Source of the DNA: Pseudomonas sp. 31-12 | GTDB lineage: Bacteria > Pseudomonadota > Gammaproteobacteria > Pseudomonadales > Pseudomonadaceae | Direction of reading: 5' to 3' | Assembly: GCF_003151075.1 (NCBI RefSeq) | Contig: NZ_CP029482.1 | Location: 1,116,001 to 1,180,000 of the forward strand | DNA: 64,000 nt | Part shown: one piece after another, positions 19,420 to 28,112 of the stretch | Layout: each line of letters starts with the position of its first letter | Numbering within the stretch: position 1 is the stretch's first letter | Notes under the pieces: model-generated | What the model saw: only the letters and a program-made list of their open reading frames with translations | Database searches by the model: none | Told to the model about the DNA's origin: nothing | Translations under genes and position numbers: made by a program

Positions 19420-20171
19420 GCTATCAATTACGCCGCGAGGAAATCCTCGACGGTGATGCGCTCAAAGCCATGCTCGACGAAAGCCCCGCCCGGGCTGCCC
19501 AGGCGATTCTGATCGCCGCCGGCGAAAACATCCTCGATGCTCAGGCCTTGCTCGGGCAGATTCTGCTGGACGGGCAGGGCATCGGGCAGGACCAGCCGCT
19601 GGCAGTGCGCTGGTTCGAGATCGCCGCCCGGCGCGGGCATCTGATGGCGCGCAACATGCTCGGTCGTTGTCATGAACATGGCTGGGGGTGTGCGGCGCAG
19701 GCTTCGGTTGCCGCGCAGCATTATCGAGTCGCGGCAGAAGCCGGGCTGGATTGGGCGATGTACAACTACGCCAATCTGCTGGCGACCGGGCGTGGCGTGA
19801 CAGTGAATCAGCTGCAAGCCTTGAATCTGTATCGACAGGCGGCCGAACTGGGCCATGCAAAGTCCATGAACCTGCTGGGACGTTATTTGGAAGACGGCAA
19901 GGTGTGCCTCGCCGATCCACTCGCGGCACGGCAGTGGTATCAACGCTCTGCCGAAGGCGGGGACTTTCGGGGGCAGTTCAGTTACGCGGCGGTGCTGGCC
20001 GATGAGGGGCGAGTCGATGAAGCGCTTGGCTGGTTGCGCAAGGCACTGGTCGGGGGGAACGCGAACTTCTTGCGGGTGAGTTGTGAGTCATTACAAAGTT
20101 CAGATCACCCACAAATCCGCAGGATGGCTGATGCTTATCGGCTACGGCTATCTCAGTTGGTTGCGTTGTAA
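19416..20171 (+). CDS. Sel1-repeat (tetratricopeptide-like) protein
   Basis: 251 residues made of Sel1-like helical repeats, for example [60 protein letters not shown] and [20 protein letters not shown]. Such repeats bind other proteins. The start overlaps the piuC stop by ATGA, indicating co-transcription; the same pair occurs in the P. aeruginosa piu locus. No signal peptide is seen, so it is probably cytosolic. The exact role is unknown. Confidence 0.88.
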   Translation: MSYQLRREEILDGDALKAMLDESPARAAQAILIAAGENILDAQALLGQILLDGQGIGQDQPLAVRWFEIAARRGHLMARNMLGRCHEHGWGCAAQASVAAQHYRVAAEAGLDWAMYNYANLLATGRGVTVNQLQALNLYRQAAELGHAKSMNLLGRYLEDGKVCLADPLAARQWYQRSAEGGDFRGQFSYAAVLADEGRVDEALGWLRKALVGGNANFLRVSCESLQSSDHPQIRRMADAYRLRLSQLVAL

Positions 20172-20517
20172 TCTTTTATGCCATTGATTTATCCCACCCA
20201 CATAACGCTCACTCTGCTAACGCATTAAACCTTGTCAGGTAATGCTATCGCCCCCTGCGACGTTCTGACTGAAAAACGTTACTTCGCCAGGTTGGTTGAT
20301 GGTGTTGATGTGGCTATTGCGTCAAATATAGGGGGCGGATATCGCAGTGTGGAGTGTATGAGTTGTATTGAATTTTAATATTTAAAGGCTTGTGAGTAGT
20401 TGTCGTTGTGCTCTAAGTTTCGTTTGTCGATATCTGTAATTGGGTTGCATGAAGCGACTTATCAGCATTGATGGGAACTTAAATAATACTAACGTCTGGA
20501 ATGACAAGGAGTCTCTA
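20172..20517. other. AT-rich intergenic stretch before the toxin-like operon
   Basis: 346 bases, clearly richer in A+T than the flanks, with no open frame and no convincing hairpin. It probably holds the promoter of the downstream toxin-like genes; TTTTAATATTTAAA near 20375 is typical of H-NS/MvaT-bound promoter DNA. No defined site can be named. Confidence 0.4.
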
Positions 20518-22731
20518 ATGACGTTCAAGATAGATGATAAGGTAATTGAGGCAGCTGTCAAAGCGCCAAAAATATTTGTGGACGCATCGCTTGGTGAGGG
20601 TGATGAATATAATCGGGATCCTGGCCTGCAAGTGACCAAGGCTCAGATTATTAGTCTGAGGAAGTACGAGACCCTGGGGCTTTCTCTTCCCGTTCGTCTG
20701 CAAGACGTAGTTGCGTACTTGAACTACGGCGCCGGAGAAACAGGCGGCACAGGACTTGCTGCCCAAGATTTTCTGCGCACGTTCACCATGACGTATGATC
20801 ATGCCAGTCGCTGGTCGCCATTGCGCGAAAAAATAATGCTGACAGGCACCGATCTTAAAGTTTTCGCCGGTAGCATTATCAGAGCGGGTAATGAAATTGT
20901 AGAGGTCTATGCACAACACAGAGCATCGAAGTATCTGGAAGAAAACAATATCAATAAACCCGAGGAGTTTTTGAAACTCCCGTTCACGGATCTTCCCGAT
21001 ATTGAGTTGCACCCGGATGATGTAACGGATATCAGATCCTCCCTCAATGACTTGCTTGGAAAAGTTAAGTTTTGTCATGATAAGGCGGAGGTTGTAAGGT
21101 CAGAGCTGGATAGTTTTGGTTCTGATATGCGCAAGGTCGTATTGCCGGAAATAAAACTGCGATTGGAATTTGTTAAAAAGAATACCTATCAGAAAGATGT
21201 TCAGGACCTGCAAGATGAAATTGACCAGCATTCCCAACAAATCGATGAGCTCAGTAAACAGTACGATCAGCTGGTTCAGGAAGCGATCAAGGCTGCAGCG
21301 ACTTTAAATGTTGGCGGGTTGATTCTCGGCATCTATCAAGGGGTCAAGGCTGAAAAGATTCGCCGCGAACGAAATCAACTGAAAGAAGCACAGCATGTCG
21401 CCAACCAAAAGATGGCTGGCAAAAACCAGACGCTGGCCGCCTTGAACAAAGTGCGTGATGATCTGCAAAACCTCACCGACGTCGCAATTGAAGCTGAAGT
21501 TGCCACTCAAAATCTCATGCTGGTATGGAATGCGCTGAGTTTATACATTACGGCGTCCTATGATGAGGTCGGCAAGCTGGATGAAGCGGCTTCTTTGAGA
21601 CGGTTCAAAAATCAGATCATCAGTATCGTTGAACCGTGGGTGCAAATTCGGGGCAGTTCGGATCAATTGCTTCGAGTGTTCGCAGAGGCGGACGCAGAGT
21701 ATGAAAATAATCGGTTGGTTTTCAAGAGTAAGATGGCCATGCATTCGTTATTTAATAGTTCGGAAAGCCCTGCTTTCAATATCGCAGACTTACGTAATCA
21801 TAATGCCGCGTTACAAGCAGTAAATACCACCGCGCAAATGCTTGTGGAGCAATATAAATATTTGCCTGGCACCGTGGGGACTATGAATAATCTGGCGGTC
21901 GCTATCAATAAGACAACGTTTGATCTGCGTAACCAGGCCCAGACAAATATCATCGCTTTGGGCCGTGCGAAGAAAGAACTGGAGATCCTACAATCAGATC
22001 TTGGAAGTCCAGACGAGTTGGAGGAGATTCGTGAGGATATGGAGAAGCAACTCAATAGTGTGCGCAACACAATATCCACACAAGCGGTGGATCTAAAAAG
22101 TGTCCATAGAAGTATTAGCGCCCCCTATGACAGGGCTAATTCGGAAGCGTTGATTGTTGCGTTGCAGCAGGATCGGACACTTGCTGAAGAGCTGAAAAGC
22201 AAATCCGAAGAGAAACTGGCTGAACTGAACGAGCAGATAAAGTCCGTGTCCGAAGCAATTGATTTGATCGTGAAGGCCGGAGTTGAAAAAATCGGGGAAG
22301 AGGCTCAGTTGTCGCTGGATAATCTGAAAGCATTGGGTTTGGCGCCGCCGCAGGTTCAAATCGCATTGTTGGCCATTGATACGCTTAAAAAGTTGATCTC
22401 TGGTATTGGGGAGGCTATTAACTATCTAAACATGCTGGCGGCGTATAACAGGCTCAGGCAGAAAGCTGTCGATCTGAAAGCGCAGGCGCAAATACAAATC
22501 AACCATGTCACCCAAATTGATGGGAAGCTTGAATTGTTAAAGACTCTGGACGAGCTGGACGATGGGCGCTGGGGTTTCGTGAGTGAATTTTCGAATCTGG
22601 TTGCCGACGTTGAAAAGTTCTCTCGCGAATTCAAACTAGATGAATCGCTGTCCGTTGAAGAACAAGCTGATTCTGCGATTTCCCGGATTTCAGAAGTCAT
22701 CACGTACTTGAATCCCATTAAGCAGCTATAA
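20518..22731 (+). CDS. XaxA-XaxB (YaxAB)-like single-chain alpha-pore-forming toxin
   Basis: 737 residues from the ATG at 20518, chosen because AAGGAG lies 7 bases before it. Residues 1 to about 405 look like the alpha-xenorhabdolysin A subunit: LGLSLPVRLQDVVAYLNYG and HASRWSPLREKI, then long coiled coils around a hydrophobic hairpin (ATLNVGGLILGIYQGV, about 258-275). Residues about 410-737 look like a B subunit: NHNAALQAVNTTAQML, a coiled coil, a hydrophobic stretch at about 604-645 and a Trp-containing tail (DDGRWGFVSEFSNLV). Known XaxA/YaxA (about 410) and XaxB/YaxB (about 345) are separate proteins whose sum matches this length. No signal peptide. The gene is AT-richer than its neighbours, suggesting transfer. 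The A-half match is firmer than the B-half. Confidence 0.65.
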   Translation: MTFKIDDKVIEAAVKAPKIFVDASLGEGDEYNRDPGLQVTKAQIISLRKYETLGLSLPVRLQDVVAYLNYGAGETGGTGLAAQDFLRTFTMTYDHASRWSPLREKIMLTGTDLKVFAGSIIRAGNEIVEVYAQHRASKYLEENNINKPEEFLKLPFTDLPDIELHPDDVTDIRSSLNDLLGKVKFCHDKAEVVRSELDSFGSDMRKVVLPEIKLRLEFVKKNTYQKDVQDLQDEIDQHSQQIDELSKQYDQLVQEAIKAAATLNVGGLILGIYQGVKAEKIRRERNQLKEAQHVANQKMAGKNQTLAALNKVRDDLQNLTDVAIEAEVATQNLMLVWNALSLYITASYDEVGKLDEAASLRRFKNQIISIVEPWVQIRGSSDQLLRVFAEADAEYENNRLVFKSKMAMHSLFNSSESPAFNIADLRNHNAALQAVNTTAQMLVEQYKYLPGTVGTMNNLAVAINKTTFDLRNQAQTNIIALGRAKKELEILQSDLGSPDELEEIREDMEKQLNSVRNTISTQAVDLKSVHRSISAPYDRANSEALIVALQQDRTLAEELKSKSEEKLAELNEQIKSVSEAIDLIVKAGVEKIGEEAQLSLDNLKALGLAPPQVQIALLAIDTLKKLISGIGEAINYLNMLAAYNRLRQKAVDLKAQAQIQINHVTQIDGKLELLKTLDELDDGRWGFVSEFSNLVADVEKFSREFKLDESLSVEEQADSAISRISEVITYLNPIKQL

Positions 22732-22739
22732 AGAGCAGA

Positions 22740-22763
22740 GGGAGTGGGCGCATGCCTACTCCC
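22740..22763 (+). promoter_or_regulatory. Intercistronic hairpin
   Basis: GGGAGTGGGC and GCCTACTCCC pair (one G-T) around loop GCAT. It lies between the toxin-like gene stop (22731) and the next start (22777). There is no U-tract, so it is not a classic terminator. It may stabilise the upstream mRNA end or reduce expression of the second gene. Confidence 0.55.
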
Positions 22764-22776
22764 TCTAAGAGGGAAT

Positions 22777-23655
22777 ATGAATATTCTTGCCTATGAATTC
22801 ACCGCGGCTCAGCGGCGTGTGTTAGACCGTTACACCCGTTTTCTTGGTTCCTTGCAGCCGACGTTCAATAATATACCGATTGTGTTCGAGCGCCGTAGAA
22901 ACAGCGGCCATCAACTCGCGGTTTTATCCTCCGATTCGCGCTTGAATAACGCCATGTTTAATGAGCGATATTTGCAAGAGTTCTGGAAGCGTACTGAAGA
23001 AACCAAGCGACTATGCAACGGTTATGTTGAAGATCTCGCGATGTTTGTCTGTGAATCTCTTGAGCTGACTAAGCAAACCACCAGGAACGAACCTATGGGT
23101 CAGGTGGATTTTAACGCGTATACGTTAACCAGATCCTCGACATGGATGTTGTTTCCACCGAAGAATGTGCAGGATCTGGTTCACGAACTGTACCTTCGCT
23201 TTGATAATCTGAAATCTGCTGTGCGACAACTGAAATTCACCAATACCGAGTTGTATCGGGAGTCGTTCGGGCTGAACTCGGTATTCACTGGGGCCATGAA
23301 CCATAAATCCTGTAACTGCCATTCACAACCGGCTGTGGTGGAGGAGTTGTTTCGTGAGAATGGCACCACACCTGTGTGGGACATCGCTTACTCTTCCAGG
23401 GATGCGTTGGTGAGGGCGACCGAATATAAAGCCGATATTGCTGCGTTGTTTAACGGATTCGCTTCTGTGAATTCCCAGATGGGGTTATTTATCGAGGAAA
23501 TACATCAGCGCATGAATAGCGTAATCAACGAACTGTTGAGTGCAAAGCGAGCCTCCAGACTCGGAGAATTGAATTTCAAGTTGGAAGCGGCTATGGAGGG
23601 CGCACATGAGTGCATGGTGATGATGAACCACCTTGAGGGATCGTTGCGCAAATAA
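22777..23655 (+). CDS. Unknown protein paired with the XaxAB-like toxin
   Basis: 292 residues from the ATG at 22777, which follows AGAGGG closely; a GTG at 22744 is a weaker alternative. Not recognised. The protein is rich in helices (YLQEFWKRTEETKRLCNGYV and long amphipathic stretches at 215-290) with one Cys-rich turn, NHKSCNCHSQPA. There is no signal peptide or clear membrane segment. It follows the toxin-like gene by 45 bases in the same AT-richer islet and is closed by a shared terminator, so it is probably an accessory, third toxin component, chaperone or self-protection factor. The sequence does not decide between these. Confidence 0.7.
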   Translation: MNILAYEFTAAQRRVLDRYTRFLGSLQPTFNNIPIVFERRRNSGHQLAVLSSDSRLNNAMFNERYLQEFWKRTEETKRLCNGYVEDLAMFVCESLELTKQTTRNEPMGQVDFNAYTLTRSSTWMLFPPKNVQDLVHELYLRFDNLKSAVRQLKFTNTELYRESFGLNSVFTGAMNHKSCNCHSQPAVVEELFRENGTTPVWDIAYSSRDALVRATEYKADIAALFNGFASVNSQMGLFIEEIHQRMNSVINELLSAKRASRLGELNFKLEAAMEGAHECMVMMNHLEGSLRK

Positions 23656-23656
23656 A

Positions 23657-23684
23657 AAAAGGTCCATGTTTCCATGGACCTTTT
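23657..23684. terminator. Bidirectional intrinsic terminator
   Basis: AAAAGGTCCATG and CATGGACCTTTT form a perfect 12-base stem with a TTTC loop, with A and T runs on both outer sides. It serves the toxin-like operon on the plus strand and speC on the minus strand, which converge here. Confidence 0.85.
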
Positions 23685-23699
23685 ACTTCATGAGATTGC

Positions 23700-24863
23700 T
23701 TACACGTAAAACGATTTCAGCGGCGGAAAGCCATTGAACTCAACCGCGCTGTAACTGGTGGTATACGCACCGGTGGAAAGCCAGTACAAACGATCACCAA
23801 TCGCCAGGTTCAGCGGCAAACCGTACTTGTAGTTTTCATACATGATGTCGGCGCTGTCGCAGGTCGGGCCGGCGATGACCACTTCTTCCATTTCGCCTTT
23901 CTTCTCGGTCCAGATCGGGAACTTGATGGCTTCGTCCATGGTTTCGATCAGGCCGGAGAATTTGCCCACATCCGTGTACACCCATCGCTCTACAGCGGTA
24001 CGGGATTTGCGCGCAACCAACACCACTTCGCTGACCAGGATGCCAGCGTTGGCGATCAACGAACGGCCTGGCTCGAGGATGATTTCCGGCAGCTCGTCGC
24101 CAAAGTCTTCCTTGAGGAAACGGATGATTTCTTCAGCGTAGGTTTCCAGGCTGTTGGTGCGGGTGATGTAGTTGGCCGGGAAGCCGCCGCCCATGTTGAT
24201 CAGCTTCAGGTGAATGCCGTCTTCTTCTTTCAGGCGTTCGAAGATCACTTTGACCTTGGCGATCGCCGCGTCCCAGACGCTGATGTCGCGCTGTTGCGAG
24301 CCGACGTGGAACGAGATGCCGTAAGGCACCAGGCCCAGGTCGCGGGCGAGGATCAGCAGGTCCATGGCCATGTCGGTCTGGCAGCCAAATTTACGCGACA
24401 AAGGCCAGTCAGCGGTGGTCGAGCCTTCGGTGAGGATGCGCACGTAGACTTTCGAACCCGGTGCTGCCTTGGCGATGTTGCGCAGGTCAGCTTCGGAGTC
24501 GGTGGCATACAGACGCACGCCCTTCTCGTAGAAGTAGCGAATGTCTTTGGATTTCTTGATGGTGTTGCCGTAGCTGATGCGATCCGGGCCGACGCCCTGG
24601 TTCATCACTTTGTCGAGCTCGTAGATCGACGCGATGTCGAAGTTCGAGCCTTTCTCTTTGAGCAGGTCGATGATTTCGACGGCCGGGTTGGCCTTGACCG
24701 CGTAGTAGACCTTGGCGAATTCGAAACCGGCGCGCAGGTCGTCATAGGCCTGGCTGATCATCGCGGTATCGATCACCACGAACGGGGTTTCTTGTTTGTC
24801 GGCGAAGGCCTTCATTTTGTTGAAGGTATCGCGCGCGAAATAGTCTTCGACGTTGATCGACAT
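23700..24863 (-). CDS. speC: Ornithine/lysine decarboxylase, PLP fold III
   Basis: 387 residues from the ATG at 24863 (MSINVEDYFARD), which follows AGGAG; the frame is open 31 codons further upstream but that part lacks family similarity. It is an alanine-racemase-fold decarboxylase: PLP lysine in YYAVKANPAVEI, HVGSQQRD, GGGFPANY, EPGRSLIANAG and the catalytic Cys in GPTCDSADIM. It makes putrescine from ornithine (and probably cadaverine from lysine) for polyamine synthesis. The length equals that of Pseudomonas SpeC. A possible attenuator lies in its leader. Confidence 0.93.
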   Translation of the reverse strand: MSINVEDYFARDTFNKMKAFADKQETPFVVIDTAMISQAYDDLRAGFEFAKVYYAVKANPAVEIIDLLKEKGSNFDIASIYELDKVMNQGVGPDRISYGNTIKKSKDIRYFYEKGVRLYATDSEADLRNIAKAAPGSKVYVRILTEGSTTADWPLSRKFGCQTDMAMDLLILARDLGLVPYGISFHVGSQQRDISVWDAAIAKVKVIFERLKEEDGIHLKLINMGGGFPANYITRTNSLETYAEEIIRFLKEDFGDELPEIILEPGRSLIANAGILVSEVVLVARKSRTAVERWVYTDVGKFSGLIETMDEAIKFPIWTEKKGEMEEVVIAGPTCDSADIMYENYKYGLPLNLAIGDRLYWLSTGAYTTSYSAVEFNGFPPLKSFYV

Positions 24864-24967
24864 GCTGGGAACTCCTACTGGCAAACTGAAATTAACAATG
24901 GGTGCAAATGAACGTCCTCCGTATCCCCACTTTGGTTCGCCTACTTCCCAAGGCATGTCGCCGAAAG

Positions 24968-25004
24968 CAAAAAGGCCACGGGAGGCGGTGCTTCCCTTGG
25001 CCTT
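24968..25004 (-). promoter_or_regulatory. Terminator-like hairpin in the speC leader
   Basis: On the minus strand AAGGCCA...GGGA pairs with TCCC...TGGCCTT and is followed directly by TTTTTG, the form of an intrinsic terminator. It lies about 105 bases upstream of the speC start codon. Either it ends a short upstream transcript or it attenuates speC. Confidence 0.55.
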
Positions 25005-25216
25005 GCTGTCTCGTCGTCAGTACTTGAGCCGGATGGATCGTTTCCAGCATGGACGTTCGGCGCGAACTTTAGGGCGTGAGGGGCTCGAGATCAACAAAAA
25101 ATGTCGCGTTTTTGCACGCTTCCGTCGTGCGGTCCCCGACAGCTACTGATGTAACCGACCTGCATGACAGTGTGATGTTCCCCGGATGAGGAATTCTGAA
25201 GGGATTTACACATAGC

Positions 25217-25356
25217 CTTTGTGGCGAGGGAGCTTGCTCCCGCTGGGCTGCGAAGCGGCCCCAAAATCAGCCAATGCGGTTCTTCAGAAATGACCGCATC
25301 GGCTGACTTTACGACTGCTTCGCAGCCGAGCGGGAGCAAGCTCCCTCGCCACAAAA
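25217..25356. repeat. REP-type inverted repeat pair
   Basis: Arms TTTGTGGCGAGGGAGCTTGC (from 25218) and GCAAGCTCCCTCGCCACAAA (to about 25354) with a second inner complementary pair (CTGCGAAGCGG and its partner). It lies between speC and the osmoprotectant transporter operon. Confidence 0.8.
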
Positions 25357-25378
25357 GCACTGGAGTCTCAGAAAGAGA

Positions 25379-26536
25379 TCAGGCCATTGCAACTTCGGCT
25401 GGCGAAACAATGCTGGTCTTGCCCCCACGGGACTTGCCGGAGCTCAGGTACTCGGCAATCGATTCCTGCGTCACTTCCCCCAGGAACACCCGCTCGGCAT
25501 CCATCACCGGCAGCCACGAGCGGTTGAACTCGTACATGCGCGACAGCAGGATACGCAAATGCTCGTCGAACGCCGCGGTGGCGTTGAACTCGCGCAGGTA
25601 CTGTGCGCAAGTCCCGGTCTGACGGTGCAGGTCGCGACGTCGTACATAACCGAGCGCCTTGTTCTCACCGTCCGTGACCACCACATAACGGCGGTCCAGT
25701 TCGTCCATCAACTCCAGGGCTTCAGCCACTGGGGTTTCCGGGCTCACCGACGGTGCGTTGTCCGCCGCGTCTTCGGCTTTCACCAGCAACAGTCGCTTGA
25801 GCGTACTGTCCTGGCCGACGAAGTTGCTGACAAAGTCATCCGCCGGGTGCGCCAGCAGCGTGTCCGGGTGATCGATCTGCAGCAGCTTGCCGGCGCGGAA
25901 GATCGCAATCTTGTCGCCCAGCTTGATCGCTTCGTCGATATCGTGGCTGACCATGATCACGGTCTTGTTCAGCGCGCGCTGCATCTCGAAGAACTCGTTC
26001 TGGATCATCTCGCGGTTGATCGGGTCGACCGCGCCGAACGGTTCGTCCATCAACAACAGCGGCGCATCCGCCGCCAGCGCACGAATCACGCCGATCCGCT
26101 GTTGCTGACCGCCGGACAATTCACGCGGGTAGCGATTCAGGTACTGCTTGGGTTCGAGCTTGATCATGCTCATCAACTCGCGGGCGCGGTCGTGGCATTT
26201 CTGTTTGTCCCAGCCCAGCAGGCGCGGAACGATGGTGATGTTTTCCTCGATGGTCATGTTCGGGAACAGGCCGATCTGCTGGATCACATAACCGATGTTG
26301 CGACGCAGGGTTACGGCGTCGAGGTCGGTGGTGTCTTCGCCGTTGATCAGGATCTTGCCCGAGGTCGGCTTGATCAGGCGGTTGATCATTTTCAGCGTGG
26401 TGCTTTTGCCGCAGCCCGATGGCCCGAGGAATACGCAGATTTCGCCTTCATTGACGGTCAGGCTTACCGAGTCCACGGCTTTCACATCTTTGCCGTTGCT
26501 TTGGAAGGTCTTGCTGAGGTTTTGAAGTTCGATCAT
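25379..26536 (-). CDS. Quaternary-amine ABC importer ATPase with CBS domains
   Basis: 385 residues from the ATG at 26536, which overlaps the upstream permease stop (ATGA) and so fixes the start. Walker A GPSGCGKSTT, signature LSGGQQQRIGVIRAL, Walker B LLLMDEPFGAVDP and H-loop VSHDID are all present. The C-terminal 120 residues form a tandem CBS pair, the osmosensing/regulatory module of the OpuA/OpuC/ProV class. It is last in a four-gene operon importing glycine betaine, choline or related compatible solutes. The gene order differs from Pseudomonas opuC, so no symbol is assigned. Confidence 0.9.
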   Translation of the reverse strand: MIELQNLSKTFQSNGKDVKAVDSVSLTVNEGEICVFLGPSGCGKSTTLKMINRLIKPTSGKILINGEDTTDLDAVTLRRNIGYVIQQIGLFPNMTIEENITIVPRLLGWDKQKCHDRARELMSMIKLEPKQYLNRYPRELSGGQQQRIGVIRALAADAPLLLMDEPFGAVDPINREMIQNEFFEMQRALNKTVIMVSHDIDEAIKLGDKIAIFRAGKLLQIDHPDTLLAHPADDFVSNFVGQDSTLKRLLLVKAEDAADNAPSVSPETPVAEALELMDELDRRYVVVTDGENKALGYVRRRDLHRQTGTCAQYLREFNATAAFDEHLRILLSRMYEFNRSWLPVMDAERVFLGEVTQESIAEYLSSGKSRGGKTSIVSPAEVAMA

Positions 26537-27186
26537 TTGAGCAGTCCTTTTGGAGTCAGCGTGCGTTGCAGCCATTGCAGAAGCAGGTCGGCGAAGATGG
26601 CCAGGAGACTGACCAGCACGGCGCCGACGATCAGCATCGACATATCGCTGCGGCTGATTGAAGCGAGAATAAGTACACCGAGGCCACCGGCACCGATGGT
26701 CGCGGCGATGGTCATGACGCCGATGTTCATGACCACGGCGGTGCGCACACCGGCGAGGATCACTGGCACGGCGATTGGCAGTTCGACCATGCGCAGGCGC
26801 TGGCCGAAGGTCATGCCGATGCCGCGGGCGGCTTCGCGAATACCCGGTTCGACGCCGGTCAACGCCAGGTAGGTGTTACGCATGATCGGCAGCAGCGAGT
26901 ACAGAAACACCGCGGTAATCGCCGGCATCGGACCGAGGCCCTGGCCGAACTTGGAGTAGAACGGCAGCAGCAGGCCGAACAGGGCAATCGACGGAACCGT
27001 CAGCAGCACCGTGGCGCTGGCTTGCAACGGGCCGGCGAGGGTCGGGAAGCGCGTCATCAGCACGCCCAACGGCACGCCAACGAGGATCGCCAATGTCACG
27101 GCGATGCCGACCAGAGTGATGTGCTGCCAGGTCAGGTGCAGCACCAGCGGCCAGTCGAGATGGGAAAAGGCGTTCAGAAATTCCAT
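26533..27186 (-). CDS. Quaternary-amine ABC importer permease
   Basis: 217 residues of a binding-protein-dependent permease with five or six membrane segments. The coupling EAA-type loop is EAARGIGMTFGQRLRMVELP at about residues 135-154. The family is OpuCB/YehY/OsmW. The protein ends in ATGA overlap with the ATPase gene and begins 12 bases after the binding-protein stop. Confidence 0.9.
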   Translation of the reverse strand: MEFLNAFSHLDWPLVLHLTWQHITLVGIAVTLAILVGVPLGVLMTRFPTLAGPLQASATVLLTVPSIALFGLLLPFYSKFGQGLGPMPAITAVFLYSLLPIMRNTYLALTGVEPGIREAARGIGMTFGQRLRMVELPIAVPVILAGVRTAVVMNIGVMTIAATIGAGGLGVLILASISRSDMSMLIVGAVLVSLLAIFADLLLQWLQRTLTPKGLLK

Positions 27187-27198
27187 GTCTTCTCCTCC

Positions 27199-28092
27199 TC
27201 AGTTCAGGGGATGCTGGCGCAGGAAGTCTGCGGCAACGGATGAAGGGCTTTCGTGGTCGACATCGACCCGCGCATTGAGCTGGCGCATGGTGGCGTCGTC
27301 GAACAGTTCAGCCAGCGGCTTTATTTCTTCCGCCAGTTTTGGATGGGCGTCGAGGTAGTCCTGACGCACCACAGGCGCGGCGGTGTAGTCGGGGAAGTAG
27401 TGCTTGTCGTCTTCGAGCAGTTTGAGCTTGAAGGCATTCAAACGACCGTCGGTGGTGTAGACCAGGCCGGCAAACACCTGGCCATTGCGCAGGGCGGTAT
27501 AGACCAGCCCGGCGTCCATCTGCCGGATGTTCTTACGGGTCAGGTTCATGCCGTAGAGGTCGACCATGCCGTCCAGACCGTCGGAACGGTTGGCGAACTC
27601 GGTGTCCAGTGCGACGAGGTGATTGGTCTTCGCCTCAGCCTGCAGCACCGTGTTCAGCTCGCTGATGGTGTTGATCTGCGGGTAAGCCTTCGCGGTGCTT
27701 TCCGGCAAGGCCAGGGCGTAGGTGTTGCTGAACTTCGACGGGGTCAGCCAGATCAGGCCTTTTTTCGCGTCGAGTTCTTTCACCTTGGCGTAGGACTGGG
27801 CGCTGTCGAGTTTCTCGGTAATGTGGTTGTAAGCCACCAGCGATACGCCGGTGTATTCCCACATCAAATCCAGCTGGCCACTTTCGTGGGCGCTGCGGGC
27901 CAGGTTGCTGCCCAGTCCGCCGGTCACCTGGGTGTCATAACCCTTGGTACGCAGGTATTGGGAAGTGATTTCCGCGAGCAGTGTTTGCTCGGTGAACACC
28001 CGGGCGCCGATGCGGATTACGGGTTTTTCAGCGGCTTGGGCGAATCCTGCGAACAGCAGAACGCAGCCCATTATTAAGGTCAGTCTTTTCAT
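27199..28092 (-). CDS. Quaternary-amine ABC importer substrate-binding protein
   Basis: 297 residues from the ATG at 28092, preceded by AAGGAAT. A clear signal peptide (MKRLTLIMGCVLLFAGFAQA) is followed by the OpuAC/OsmX fold, with IRIGARVFTEQTLLAEI, GLGSNLARSAHESGQLDLMW and YTGVSLVAYN. It binds the compatible solute in the periplasm; the precise ligand cannot be read. An in-frame extension upstream overlaps the permease and is not supported. Confidence 0.9.
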   Translation of the reverse strand: MKRLTLIMGCVLLFAGFAQAAEKPVIRIGARVFTEQTLLAEITSQYLRTKGYDTQVTGGLGSNLARSAHESGQLDLMWEYTGVSLVAYNHITEKLDSAQSYAKVKELDAKKGLIWLTPSKFSNTYALALPESTAKAYPQINTISELNTVLQAEAKTNHLVALDTEFANRSDGLDGMVDLYGMNLTRKNIRQMDAGLVYTALRNGQVFAGLVYTTDGRLNAFKLKLLEDDKHYFPDYTAAPVVRQDYLDAHPKLAEEIKPLAELFDDATMRQLNARVDVDHESPSSVAADFLRQHPLN

Positions 28093-28112
28093 AAAAATTC
28101 CTTTGCCGAGGC

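Noticed and set aside
20440..20517. TTG and ATG starts upstream of the XaxAB-like gene
   Set aside because: Only the ATG at 20518 has a properly spaced AAGGAG.
22744..22776. GTG start for the toxin-partner gene
   Set aside because: It lies inside the intercistronic hairpin, and the ribosome site is too close.
24864..24956. A 31-codon N-terminal extension of speC
   Set aside because: The ATG at 24863 has a good ribosome site and gives the normal family length; the extension reads as leader DNA.
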